Shown: positions 56,812 through 64,000 of the stretch, in pieces
Layout: every line of letters begins with the position of its first letter
How positions within the stretch are numbered: position 1 is the stretch's first letter
Assembly (NCBI GenBank): GCA_904382605.1
Contig: CAJFJA010000001.1
Span: 130,793-194,792 of the forward strand
Direction of reading: 5' to 3'
Source: Candidatus Alloclostridium intestinigallinarum
GTDB lineage: Bacteria > Bacillota > Clostridia > Christensenellales > UBA3700
Length of the DNA: 64,000 nucleotides
Notes under the pieces: generated by a model
The model's input: the letters and a program-made list of their open reading frames with translations, nothing else
Told to the model about the DNA's origin: nothing
The model's database searches: none
Made by a program: the position numbers and the translations under genes

Positions 56812-57810
56812 TTAGTTATATAACTTATTCATCTCCGCAATGTCGGACCTTATTTGATCAACAAGGCTTTGCGGGGATAAAATTTTAACGTATTTGCCGT
56901 ATTGCAACAGCCAGAAACGCATCGAGCGCGGAGTTGCGGTAAGCGCGAATTTGTAATTCCCGTCGCCCATATCGGTTATATCTATATTTTGTCCGAAAGT
57001 ATCGATTACGTTGTCTATCATGTGTGCGGCATAATTTGCCGTTACAAATTCTATTCCGGTGGGAGTATCGGCATACATGAAAGGGTAGTAGCTGTCGATT
57101 TTTCCGAGATTTATCCCGTCTTTGCAATTTTCGACTTGCTTTAACGGTTTTGCGGCGCACTTCAATATCTCCACTTCGCTCATTCTGTCAAGCCGGATAA
57201 ACACGAGATTATTGTGCTTGTTATAGTTGCATGCAAGATAATAGTGCCCGTTTTTCAAAAACAGGCGATACGGGCTGACAGTCGACTTTTCCGGCTTGTT
57301 CTTGCGTCTGAGTTTATCAATATCAAAGTAGTTGTAGTAAAACGCAATCTGCCGCTCCGTATCAATCGCTTCACAGCAAATTTCTATATTGTAAAAATAA
57401 TCGCGGTTATCATCTTTTTGCCAATCGTCGAGATTCGTTACGTGTTTGGCGTAATTTCTGAAATACTTTCCGCCTTCATCCGTGAGTTTTTTAATCAATT
57501 CTTTTGTGTGCGCTTTGCATACGTTGCGGTTGGACAAGACAGAATCAATTAGCAGACGGAGTTCACCCGGCTCGAACTTGCGCGATGCAAGATAAATGCC
57601 GTCGCCGCCGGTGACGATATCGTAGCCCGCCTGCTGCAAAAACTCTATATTCCTTGCTACCGCTTTACGCTCACACTCTATATCATATTGTACTTTGAGC
57701 AGAGAAATTATATCGCCCTGACGAAGTTTGTGGTCGCAGTCGGAAAATTCCTGCAATACTTGCAGAATACGCAATATGAGTAATTTTTTCGGTTCAAAAT
57801 TTTCCGTCAT
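56812..57810 (-). CDS. WYL-domain transcriptional regulator
   Basis: 332 residues. An N-terminal winged helix (about 1-75, with LLKVQYDIECERKAVARNIE) is followed by a WYL domain (about 140-220: VSPYRLFLKNGHYYLACNYN, FIRLDRM) and a C-terminal WCX extension (about 250-325). WYL proteins often sense nucleic-acid or nucleotide ligands and repress phage-defence operons. I place the start at ATG 57810, 8 nt after GGGGGAG; the codon before it (57813) is TTG. A 25-codon frame ends on this start (TGATG), which suggests coupled translation. Confidence 0.85.
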   Translation of the reverse strand: MTENFEPKKLLILRILQVLQEFSDCDHKLRQGDIISLLKVQYDIECERKAVARNIEFLQQAGYDIVTGGDGIYLASRKFEPGELRLLIDSVLSNRNVCKAHTKELIKKLTDEGGKYFRNYAKHVTNLDDWQKDDNRDYFYNIEICCEAIDTERQIAFYYNYFDIDKLRRKNKPEKSTVSPYRLFLKNGHYYLACNYNKHNNLVFIRLDRMSEVEILKCAAKPLKQVENCKDGINLGKIDSYYPFMYADTPTGIEFVTANYAAHMIDNVIDTFGQNIDITDMGDGNYKFALTATPRSMRFWLLQYGKYVKILSPQSLVDQIRSDIAEMNKLYN

Positions 57811-57900
57811 CAAAGATTCTCCCCCGCGGTATATATATGCGCTGTCTTGTTAAAGACCTGCTCAGTATATGAAAATAGAATATCCATTTTTACATCATAA

Positions 57901-57929
57901 ATTATAACATAGAAAATCAGTAATTGCAA
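57901..57929 (-). promoter_or_regulatory. Promoter of the WYL-nuclease operon
   Basis: On the minus strand, TTGCAA (57929-57924), 17 nt, TATAAT (57906-57901), with TGT before the -10 (extended -10). It leaves a leader of about 85 nt. Confidence 0.75.
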
Positions 57930-58054
57930 TGAGCCTTTTTCAATCAGTACTATCAAATTCATATACCGTCTCCGTAAAAATTTTGTCATATACATAATAC
58001 AGCAGTTAGTGTACCGAAAAAGGTACAATCAAGCGCAATCATAATAAAATAATC

Positions 58055-58084
58055 AGCCTGAAAATCAAATCAGGCTTGTTTTTA
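58055..58084 (+). terminator. Orphan plus-strand terminator
   Basis: AGCCTGA (58055-58061) and TCAGGCT (58070-58076) followed by TGTTTTTA. No plus-strand gene lies upstream within 2.9 kb. Confidence 0.6.
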
Positions 58085-58206
58085 TGCGGAAACAACAGAA
58101 CTCGCTTTACAGCGATTGGTATAGGAATTATAAATACTGCAGTTACTTTCAAATACAATGTGCTCCCCCTTTTTCAAAAAATTTTCAAAACTACACCGCA
58201 AAATAT

Positions 58207-58235
58207 TTGCATATACGGAAATTTTGTGTTATCAT
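58207..58235 (+). promoter_or_regulatory. Promoter of tRNA-Val(CAC)
   Basis: TTGCAT (58207-58212), 17 nt, TATCAT (58230-58235), with TGT before the -10 (extended -10). Confidence 0.6.
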
Positions 58236-58251
58236 AATTTAGCATTCGCTT

Positions 58252-58328
58252 GGAGGTATAGCACAGTTGGTTAGTGCGCTCGCTTCACATGCGAGAGGTC
58301 ATAGGTTCGAGTCCTATTATCTCCACCA
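58252..58328 (+). tRNA. tRNA-Val (anticodon CAC)
   Basis: 77 bases with encoded CCA. Acceptor GGAGGTA..TATCTCC, anticodon loop TT-CAC-AT closed by CTCGC/GCGAG, T-arm ATAGGTTCGAGTCCTAT. Confidence 0.93.
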
Positions 58329-58335
58329 AAATTTG

Positions 58336-58366
58336 CAAGCCGATTTGTTGTCGGCTTGTTTTTTTT
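58336..58366 (+). terminator. Terminator of tRNA-Val(CAC)
   Basis: A perfect 8 bp stem CAAGCCGA / TCGGCTTG followed by eight T. Confidence 0.85.
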
Positions 58367-58496
58367 GAGAGATAGAAACTCAAATGCTATGACTGCAAGC
58401 CGCGATTTGGCGAACAATTTTTTCTTCATGACATACTATTCCCCGCAACGGGTATCGCAATATAAATATATATTTAATTTTTTAAATTTTGCGGTA

Positions 58497-58525
58497 TTGA
58501 CATTTTATTCCAAAAAACTTATAAT
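58497..58525 (+). promoter_or_regulatory. Consensus promoter of the metallophosphoesterase gene
   Basis: TTGACA (58497-58502), 17 nt, TATAAT (58520-58525): a perfect consensus. Confidence 0.85.
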
Positions 58526-58553
58526 TTAACCGATTATATTTGAGGAGAAAATT

Positions 58554-59612
58554 ATGGCTTTAAGCGGCAGGAAGAAGATTATAATCGGCGTAGCGGCAGC
58601 GTTGCTTGTTGTTATCATAGTTTTGGTTCTGGCTTTGTTTATTCCCCGTACGGGTGAAAAACGTGTGGACGTCTGGGGCGTCGACAGCGAATTTTCCATT
58701 GAAAACGTCCAAAGTCTGGAAGCCGGCGACGAGCAGTTCAAAATTTTGATGTTTACCGACTTGCAACTGTGGAGCAATCTCGGAGACAATAATGAAACAT
58801 TCGATTTGATGGATGAGCTTGTCGCGCGCGTTCAGCCTGATATGATAGTTTTGCCGGGCGACAACGTGTCGGGACTTACTACCGATATACTGCTGAAAGG
58901 GCTTATAAAACATACGGAATCGTATAAAATTCCATGGGCGTGTACATACGGCAACCATGACGCCGAAGGCAATGCGACCTTATCCTGGCAGTCGGACAGG
59001 TATGAAGAGGCGGAATATTGCTTGTTTGAGCGCGGGCCTTCCAATCTTTACGGAATGGGCAACTACGCCGTGAATATTACGCGGAACGGTAATTTGGACA
59101 AGACCTTGTTCTTCTTGGATAACGGCAGATATTACGAATATGCAAACGGCAACGATGAAATTTATATTGGGTATGAACAGATAGCCTGGTATGAATGGAT
59201 GGTGCGGGGCATTGCGGAGGCAAACAGCGGAACTGTCGTGCCGTCGATGGTGTTTTCGCATTTTGCCCAGCCGGAGATGTATGAAGCGATCGAAGCGGTA
59301 TGTGTGCAGGATGAGCAGGGGCGGTACGTGGTTCCCGAAGAATACGGATTCGGTTACTGCTCGTATCTTCCCGGCGTGTCGCCCGTCAATTCGGGCTTTG
59401 TCGACGTGGCAAAAGCTAACGGAACGACGCACTTTTTCTGTGGTCACGACCATGAGAACAATGCGTCCGTAACCTATGAAGGGATAACGTATACTTACGG
59501 CTTAAAGACGGGACCTTCGCCCAGATACTGGAACGACGCGGAATATTACGGCGGTACGGTGATAACCCTCGATCCCGGCGGTGCGGTGTATATAAATAAT
59601 GTGGTAATATAG
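58554..59612 (+). CDS. Membrane-anchored calcineurin-like metallophosphoesterase
   Basis: 352 residues with GAGGAG ahead of the ATG. An N-terminal transmembrane helix (about 9-30) anchors an extracytoplasmic phosphoesterase domain. Metal-site motifs are FTDLQL (Asp69-Leu-Gln71, where most members have Asp-x-His), GDN (102-104), GNHD (133-136), FSHFAQPE and GHDHEN. This matches the Dcr2/YvnB-like group of cell-surface phosphoesterases. The substrate is unknown; phosphodiesters of the envelope or nucleotides are possible. It is a single-gene unit. Confidence 0.87.
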   Translation: MALSGRKKIIIGVAAALLVVIIVLVLALFIPRTGEKRVDVWGVDSEFSIENVQSLEAGDEQFKILMFTDLQLWSNLGDNNETFDLMDELVARVQPDMIVLPGDNVSGLTTDILLKGLIKHTESYKIPWACTYGNHDAEGNATLSWQSDRYEEAEYCLFERGPSNLYGMGNYAVNITRNGNLDKTLFFLDNGRYYEYANGNDEIYIGYEQIAWYEWMVRGIAEANSGTVVPSMVFSHFAQPEMYEAIEAVCVQDEQGRYVVPEEYGFGYCSYLPGVSPVNSGFVDVAKANGTTHFFCGHDHENNASVTYEGITYTYGLKTGPSPRYWNDAEYYGGTVITLDPGGAVYINNVVI

Positions 59613-59660
59613 CGCATTGTCTGCGATACGGCGCAATTGCCGTTTCAGCAGTTATTATTC

Positions 59661-59689
59661 TTGACAAGACGTCCGTAATACTGTAAACT
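59661..59689 (+). promoter_or_regulatory. Promoter of the sodium symporter gene
   Basis: TTGACA (59661-59666), 17 nt, TAAACT (59684-59689). Confidence 0.65.
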
Positions 59690-59720
59690 TATATATACTC
59701 GACTTACAAAGGAAGGGTAG

Positions 59721-61172
59721 ATGGCAAACAGCGACGGATTTTCAAAACACGACTTGTACGGCGCCGAACTTTTGGGCGAGCGCAGTAAGAACGCTGCGGG
59801 AGGATTGGCTCCCGTACAGCAGAAGCATAAGGGATTTGCTTCGAAGCTCGGCTTTGTCCTTGCTGCTGCGGGAAGCGCAGTTGGTCTTGGCAATTTATGG
59901 AGATTTCCTTATCTTGCGGCAAAATACGGCGGCGGCGCGTTTATTTTGTGTTATCTTATCCTGGCGATTACGTTCGGCTTTTGCCTGCTCGTTCTGGAAA
60001 TAGCGATAGGCAGAAAGACGGGAAAGAATATCATAGGCGCATTTGCGGCGCTTAACAGAAAGTTCAAATGGCTGGGAATCCTCGTGCTTGCGGTTCCTAT
60101 TATAATAGTCCCGTATTACTGCGTTATAGGCGGTTGGGTTACCAATTATATTTACGCATTTGCTTCAGGCAACGAAATGTTGGTGGGCGAGGGTGCTTCC
60201 GTTGCGACTTCCCAGGAATATTTTAACGGTTTTATATCGAATTCGTGGATGCCGCTCGTATTTTTCCTGATATTCGGGCTGATTACCGTGTTCGTGGTGG
60301 TATTCGGCGTACAGAAGGGAATAGAGCGCATGAGCAAAATACTTATGCCCGCGCTTGCCGCTATTGCCATTGCGCTGATGATATATGTGCTGTGTCAGCC
60401 GGGCGCGCTTGCCGGACTGAAAGTACTGTTCGTGCCCGATTTTGAAAATTTCAAGATTGAAACCCTGCTAGCCGCCCTAGGACAGCTTTTTTATTCGATG
60501 TCCCTTGCGATGGGAATTATGGTGACGTACGGGTCATATATGAAGAAGGATGCCAGAATAACTTCTTCCGCACGCCAGATTTCCATATGCGACAGTGCGT
60601 TTGCGATAGTTGCGGCGGTAATTATAATACCTTCGATTTTCGCTTATTCGGACGATCCCCAAAATGCGATGACGCAGTCCGGTCCTTCGCTTATGTTCGT
60701 CCAGCTTCCCGCGGTGTTCAACAATATCATCGGGGGCAGATGGCTGGGCATGGTGTTCTTCATTCTGGTGTTTTTCGCCGCGCTTACGTCGTCCATTTCT
60801 CTTGTGGAAACGATTGTTGCGGTGCTCAAGGCCAACGGGTTGAGCAGGGCTGTTTCGTGCATTATCGTATTCGGTATAATGCTTGTGCTGGGCACGCTTT
60901 CGTCGCTGGGATACGGACCCCTTTCCGACTTTACCATCGGCGGAATGGCGCTGCTTGATTTCTTCGATTATATTTCAAACAGTATTATAATGCCGATAGT
61001 GGCGATAGCAACGTGCGTATTGGTAGGATATTTTTGCGATACCCGCCTTATCATGGACGAAGCGGGACTTTTGGGCAAGCACACCAGAACGTATTTCCGC
61101 ATTATGATACGCTACGTCGCGCCCGTCTGTATGGCGCTTATATTGATAAGCGGCATATTTATGGATCTGTAA
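59721..61172 (+). CDS. Neurotransmitter:sodium symporter (NSS) family transporter
   Basis: A 483-residue LeuT-fold transporter that imports amino acids or tryptamine-like compounds with Na+. The first-helix signature AAAGSAVGLGNLWRFPYLAAK and the following YGGGAFILCYLI are diagnostic; the unwound helix 1 and helix 6 (LFYSMSLAMGIMVTYGSYM) hold the substrate and Na+ sites. About 11-12 helices fit, as in bacterial NSS proteins that lack helix 12. A hydrophilic N-terminal extension of about 35 residues precedes helix 1. AAGGAAGGG precedes the ATG and a terminator follows. Confidence 0.94.
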   Translation: MANSDGFSKHDLYGAELLGERSKNAAGGLAPVQQKHKGFASKLGFVLAAAGSAVGLGNLWRFPYLAAKYGGGAFILCYLILAITFGFCLLVLEIAIGRKTGKNIIGAFAALNRKFKWLGILVLAVPIIIVPYYCVIGGWVTNYIYAFASGNEMLVGEGASVATSQEYFNGFISNSWMPLVFFLIFGLITVFVVVFGVQKGIERMSKILMPALAAIAIALMIYVLCQPGALAGLKVLFVPDFENFKIETLLAALGQLFYSMSLAMGIMVTYGSYMKKDARITSSARQISICDSAFAIVAAVIIIPSIFAYSDDPQNAMTQSGPSLMFVQLPAVFNNIIGGRWLGMVFFILVFFAALTSSISLVETIVAVLKANGLSRAVSCIIVFGIMLVLGTLSSLGYGPLSDFTIGGMALLDFFDYISNSIIMPIVAIATCVLVGYFCDTRLIMDEAGLLGKHTRTYFRIMIRYVAPVCMALILISGIFMDL

Positions 61173-61194
61173 TACGGTTGACCGATAACAAAAG

Positions 61195-61217
61195 TGCGGC
61201 GGAAGCGCCGCATTTTT
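61195..61217 (+). terminator. Terminator after the symporter gene
   Basis: A perfect 7 bp stem TGCGGCG / CGCCGCA with a GAAG loop, then TTTTTATT. Confidence 0.85.
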
Positions 61218-61237
61218 ATTATTTTATTATGCTGATA

Positions 61238-61266
61238 TTGAAAAAGCGGACGGAATGTGTTATACT
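61238..61266 (+). promoter_or_regulatory. Promoter of the RCK-RyR membrane protein gene
   Basis: TTGAAA (61238-61243), 17 nt, TATACT (61261-61266), with TGT before the -10 (extended -10). Confidence 0.7.
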
Positions 61267-61296
61267 TAAATAAACTGACACGGAGCAGGGGACAAA

Positions 61297-63510
61297 ATGA
61301 GTGCTGCAGCGGTAAACACAATTGCGGGAATATGTTTCGCATTGCTGACAATCGAATTTGTTTACGTACTTTGCAGGCTGGCGTTTTCCGACAGAAGGCG
61401 CAGGCTTGTTTTTCTGAAAAATTTCAAGGTCGGCAGGTGCGCGATTGTATACGTAATCGCCATACCTCTCTATCTTATAGGGCATATGTACGGCGGGAAA
61501 ACGTTTTTCGACGGTCTTTTTTCCGCGATAAACCAATGCGTTAATCTGGTTGTATTGAAATACAGTACGGACAGCGTTGCGCAGTTGATGGGCGACAACG
61601 TATTTTATGCGACTACGATGTACTACTGCTTTATTTTGGTTGCATTCAACGCGCTGTTGTTTATATCGTCCGTGGCGGGGCAGAGCATATGGAGAAGCGC
61701 CAACGCCGCATACGTCAGACATTGCAAAAAGGATAAATTGTTTATATTCGGGTGGTGCGAGGAGAGCAGACAGCTTTACGCCAGCGACAAAAGCAGGGCG
61801 AAGTTGATAGTGGACGAACTGACTGCAGAAGATAAACAGGAACTTTACGTCGGAAAAATAGGCTATATGCCGCGCAAGGCGAAAAATTGCGTTTCGTCGA
61901 TATTTGCCGACATAAAAAGAAAAAATAACAACTATGTCATAGTGATAAACGAAAGCACGCAGGAACAGAATATGGATTTGTGCGACGCGTTCGTGCATGA
62001 GATAAGGAAATACGTGGCGGAAAGCGAACGAAAGAACGCCGAACAGGACATATTCGCAAGACTGCAGATATACGTTTACGGCAATCCGCAGTATGAGGCG
62101 ATATATAACGACCTGCAAAAGCGCGCTTACGGTTGTCTGCGTTACGTCAATAAGTACCAGAGGACGGCTATCGACTTTGTGAAGAAGTATCCTTTCGCCC
62201 TGTTTATGGATGAAAAACAGCTGGACTATTCTACATCGCTTGTAAGGGACGGGGTCGAAATAAACGCCCTTATGATAGGATTCGGCAAGGCGAACAGGCA
62301 GATATTCCTGACTTCCGTGGCGAATAACCAGTTTATGAAGCAGGGAAAGGACGGCCCGGTGAACAAGCAGGTAAACTATTATATTTACGACAGGGAAAAT
62401 GCGGAGAACAATAAAAATCTCAACCATTCATATTACCGGTTCAAAACGGAAACGGCGGGAGAGGATAAAGATAAATATCTTCCGCTTCCTGAAATGCCGG
62501 CAAACGAGATTTATTGCAAACTCGATATAAACGACAACACGTTCTATGCGCAGATCAAGAACGTGCTCGATTCCAATAAAAAGGGCGTGAATTTTGCGAT
62601 AATAGCCTTCGGCTCCGATCTGGACAATATCGACCTTGCGTATAAGCTGAACGAAAAGCGGCGCGAATGGAATGCGGACAATCTGATATTGTTCGTCAAG
62701 GTCAGGCAGGCGCATAATGAAATAGCTTTGTTCAACGAAAGGGACTGCTTTGAAATAGGCAATGAAAAGGACTGCGTCTACGATATAAATTCGCTCACCA
62801 ACGGCTGGCTGTATTCAATGGCGCGTTCGCGCGACGAATTGTATGCGCTCGAGTACGACTATACTTCGGGAGATGTGGACAAAGAAACAATAAAAACGCC
62901 CGAATACGTCGAACAATGCCGTAAGAAGTGTTATAAAAAGTGGTTTGTCGGGCGCAGCCAGCTCGAACGCGATTCAAATATATACGCCTGCCTGAGTCTG
63001 CGTTCCAAACTGAATCTTATCGGTCTTGACTGCGTTAAGAAAGAGGCGGAAGGGAAGGCGCTTTCCGATAAGGAGTACCTGGACGTTTATTCCAAAGGCT
63101 TTCCTCTTGTACAGCGTAAGGATAAAGCCGAATTACAGGGCAAGCCAATCATAGCGTACGACCTGGAGTTTCCGCCTTCGCTCAGGACGAATCTTGCAAT
63201 AAACGAACACCAGCGTTGGAATGCGTATATGATAAGCAAGGGACTTGTCCCCGCGACGATAGAGCAGATCCTGAACGAAACGGACGACAAAGGCAATTTT
63301 ACCAACGGTAAGAATTACGGGTTGCGCCGTCACGGCAACATTACGACAATGCAGGGACTTATTGACTTCCGTAAGCTCGTTGCGGAAAAACTGGGGAAAA
63401 GCGAAGAGGACTGCGACGTTATCAAGTACGACTACCAGCTTATGGACGACGCATGGTGGTTGCTGGACAAAAACGGATACAAGATTGTAAAAAAGAAGAA
63501 AATTGATTGA
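61297..63510 (+). CDS. Membrane protein with RCK/TrkA-like Rossmann segments and a C-terminal RyR domain
   Basis: A 737-residue protein of unknown function. Three hydrophobic helices (about 6-28, 46-65, 103-131) flank a loop that could re-enter the membrane (about 67-100). Cytoplasmic Rossmann-like segments follow: KLFIFGWCEESRQLY (148-161), INALMIGFGKANRQIFL (about 322) and NFAIIAFGSDLDNIDLAYKL (about 430). They recall tandem RCK/TrkA-N ligand-gating domains of ion channels. The C-terminus (about 629-725) has NLAINEHQRWNAYMISKGLV and NYGLRRHGNITTM, the pattern of the RyR domain found in ryanodine receptors and in some bacterial conflict and signalling proteins. A ligand-gated ion channel is the inferred role. 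GGAG and AGGGGA lie before the ATG. Confidence 0.72.
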   Translation: MSAAAVNTIAGICFALLTIEFVYVLCRLAFSDRRRRLVFLKNFKVGRCAIVYVIAIPLYLIGHMYGGKTFFDGLFSAINQCVNLVVLKYSTDSVAQLMGDNVFYATTMYYCFILVAFNALLFISSVAGQSIWRSANAAYVRHCKKDKLFIFGWCEESRQLYASDKSRAKLIVDELTAEDKQELYVGKIGYMPRKAKNCVSSIFADIKRKNNNYVIVINESTQEQNMDLCDAFVHEIRKYVAESERKNAEQDIFARLQIYVYGNPQYEAIYNDLQKRAYGCLRYVNKYQRTAIDFVKKYPFALFMDEKQLDYSTSLVRDGVEINALMIGFGKANRQIFLTSVANNQFMKQGKDGPVNKQVNYYIYDRENAENNKNLNHSYYRFKTETAGEDKDKYLPLPEMPANEIYCKLDINDNTFYAQIKNVLDSNKKGVNFAIIAFGSDLDNIDLAYKLNEKRREWNADNLILFVKVRQAHNEIALFNERDCFEIGNEKDCVYDINSLTNGWLYSMARSRDELYALEYDYTSGDVDKETIKTPEYVEQCRKKCYKKWFVGRSQLERDSNIYACLSLRSKLNLIGLDCVKKEAEGKALSDKEYLDVYSKGFPLVQRKDKAELQGKPIIAYDLEFPPSLRTNLAINEHQRWNAYMISKGLVPATIEQILNETDDKGNFTNGKNYGLRRHGNITTMQGLIDFRKLVAEKLGKSEEDCDVIKYDYQLMDDAWWLLDKNGYKIVKKKKID

Positions 63511-63519
63511 CTTTATTCG

Positions 63520-63547
63520 CCCTGCCGCTTTAATATTAGTGGCAGGG
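63520..63547 (+). promoter_or_regulatory. Hairpin overlapping the ribosome site of the MFS gene
   Basis: CCCTGCCGCT (63520-63529) and AGTGGCAGGG (63538-63547) form a 10 bp stem with one G-T pair. The only purine-rich element ahead of the next start (AGGGA, 63544-63548) lies in the right arm. TTCTTTT follows, so it could end the previous transcript, control translation, or both. Confidence 0.55.
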
Positions 63548-63557
63548 ATATTCTTTT

Positions 63558-64000
63558 ATGAGCTTGCTGAAAAATTACAACAATACGATTGTCGCGTGCT
63601 ATATAGGATATATCGTCCAGGCGATAGTCAATAATTTCGTCCCGCTGCTTTTTATTACGTTCCAGAATACTTATAATATATCGCTTGACAGGATAACGCT
63701 GCTCGTAACGGTAAACTTCGGCGTTCAGCTTTTAGTGGATTTGCTCTCATCCAAACTTGTGGATAAAACGGGGTGGAGGACTGCAATGATCGCCGCCCAC
63801 GTCTTTGCGGCGCTGGGGCTTGCGGGGCTGACGCTTTTGCCGGAATTGTTCGGGGACGCATTTTACGGATTACTGTTAGCCGTCATTTTCTACGCCGTAG
63901 GCGGCGGACTTCTGGAAGTGTGCGTAAGTCCCATAGTCGAAGCCTGTCCGACAAAGAGAAAGGCGGCGGCAATGAGTCTGCTCCACTCGTTCTACTGCTG
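63558..64000 (+). CDS. MFS transporter, N-terminal part (cut by window end)
   Basis: The frame is open from ATG 63558 to the end of the window (147 codons) with no stop. The N-terminus SLLKNYNNTIVACYIGYIVQ leads into hydrophobic helices. The loop LLSSKLVDKTGWRTAMIAAH resembles the conserved loop between helices 2 and 3 of major facilitator transporters. A third to fourth helix pair follows (LLLAVIFYAVGGGLLEVCVS). The substrate cannot be inferred. It begins 48 bases after the RCK-RyR gene. Confidence 0.8.
   Translation, partial: MSLLKNYNNTIVACYIGYIVQAIVNNFVPLLFITFQNTYNISLDRITLLVTVNFGVQLLVDLLSSKLVDKTGWRTAMIAAHVFAALGLAGLTLLPELFGDAFYGLLLAVIFYAVGGGLLEVCVSPIVEACPTKRKAAAMSLLHSFYC

Larger units (their letters stand above)
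57811..58251. other. Intergenic region between the WYL operon and tRNA-Val
   Basis: It holds the WYL promoter and leader (minus), a short hairpin GTACC-GAAAAA-GGTAC near 58014-58029, an orphan plus-strand terminator (58055-58084) and the tRNA-Val promoter. No protein gene is seen apart from the 25-codon leader frame (57887-57810, minus). Confidence 0.6.

Noticed and set aside
48320-58328. Accessory region considered as an integrated prophage or ICE
   Set aside because: No integrase, structural, relaxase or replication gene and no duplicated tRNA end found.

Overview
The window is a 64 kb piece of a Bacillota (Firmicutes) chromosome. Gene order is the evidence: rnc-smc-ftsY-ylxM-ffh-rpsP-khpA-rimM-trmD-rbgA-rnhB, topA-trmFO-hslV-hslU, gmk-rpoZ-coaBC-priA-def-fmt-rsmB-rlmN-rsgA-rpe, and rpmB/asp23/fakA/recG are classic blocks of that phylum. 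Housekeeping genes look moderately GC-rich, with strong AGGAGG-type ribosome binding sites and sigma-A promoters of the TTGACA-N17-TATAAT type, often with an extended TGn -10. An uncultured clostridial, gut-type organism is the best guess; the species cannot be named from this sequence. A 26-codon ORF in the spoVM position hints at a spore-forming ancestry.

Layout. 1-10.97 kb: RNA processing, chromosome condensation, SRP targeting, ribosome maturation and tRNA modification genes, mostly overlapping or a few bases apart. 11.3-13.6 kb: a lipoprotein-like N-terminus joined to a multi-pass membrane glycosyltransferase-like protein. 13.6-25.7 kb: comM-like gene, dprA, topA, trmFO, hslVU, hisS, aspS, glyA. 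25.9-29.1 kb: an Rrf2-cysteine desulfurase fusion and a leucine-rich-repeat surface lipoprotein. 29.3-33.4 kb: pcrA-ligA. 33.5-43.9 kb: yicC, gmk, rpoZ, coaBC, priA, def, fmt, rsmB, rlmN, rsgA, rpe and a SpoVM-like small ORF. The prpC-prkC pair often found between rlmN and rsgA is absent. 44-48.3 kb: rpmB (minus strand), asp23, fakA, recG.

48.3-58.3 kb is an AT-rich accessory stretch holding two tRNA blocks. It carries a DUF262/HNH protein, an orphan AAA ATPase, a 330 bp MITE-like inverted-repeat element with a tandem internal repeat, two unknown proteins, and a minus-strand operon of a WYL regulator, a PD-(D/E)XK nuclease-fold protein and a small FtsK-gamma-like protein. That operon is the best candidate for an uncharacterised conflict or defence module.

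58.5-64 kb returns to core-like composition: a membrane-anchored metallophosphoesterase, an NSS sodium symporter, a large membrane protein with RCK/TrkA-like Rossmann segments and a C-terminal RyR domain, and the start of an MFS transporter cut by the window end.

All calls come from reading the sequence and recalling family motifs; no database search was run.
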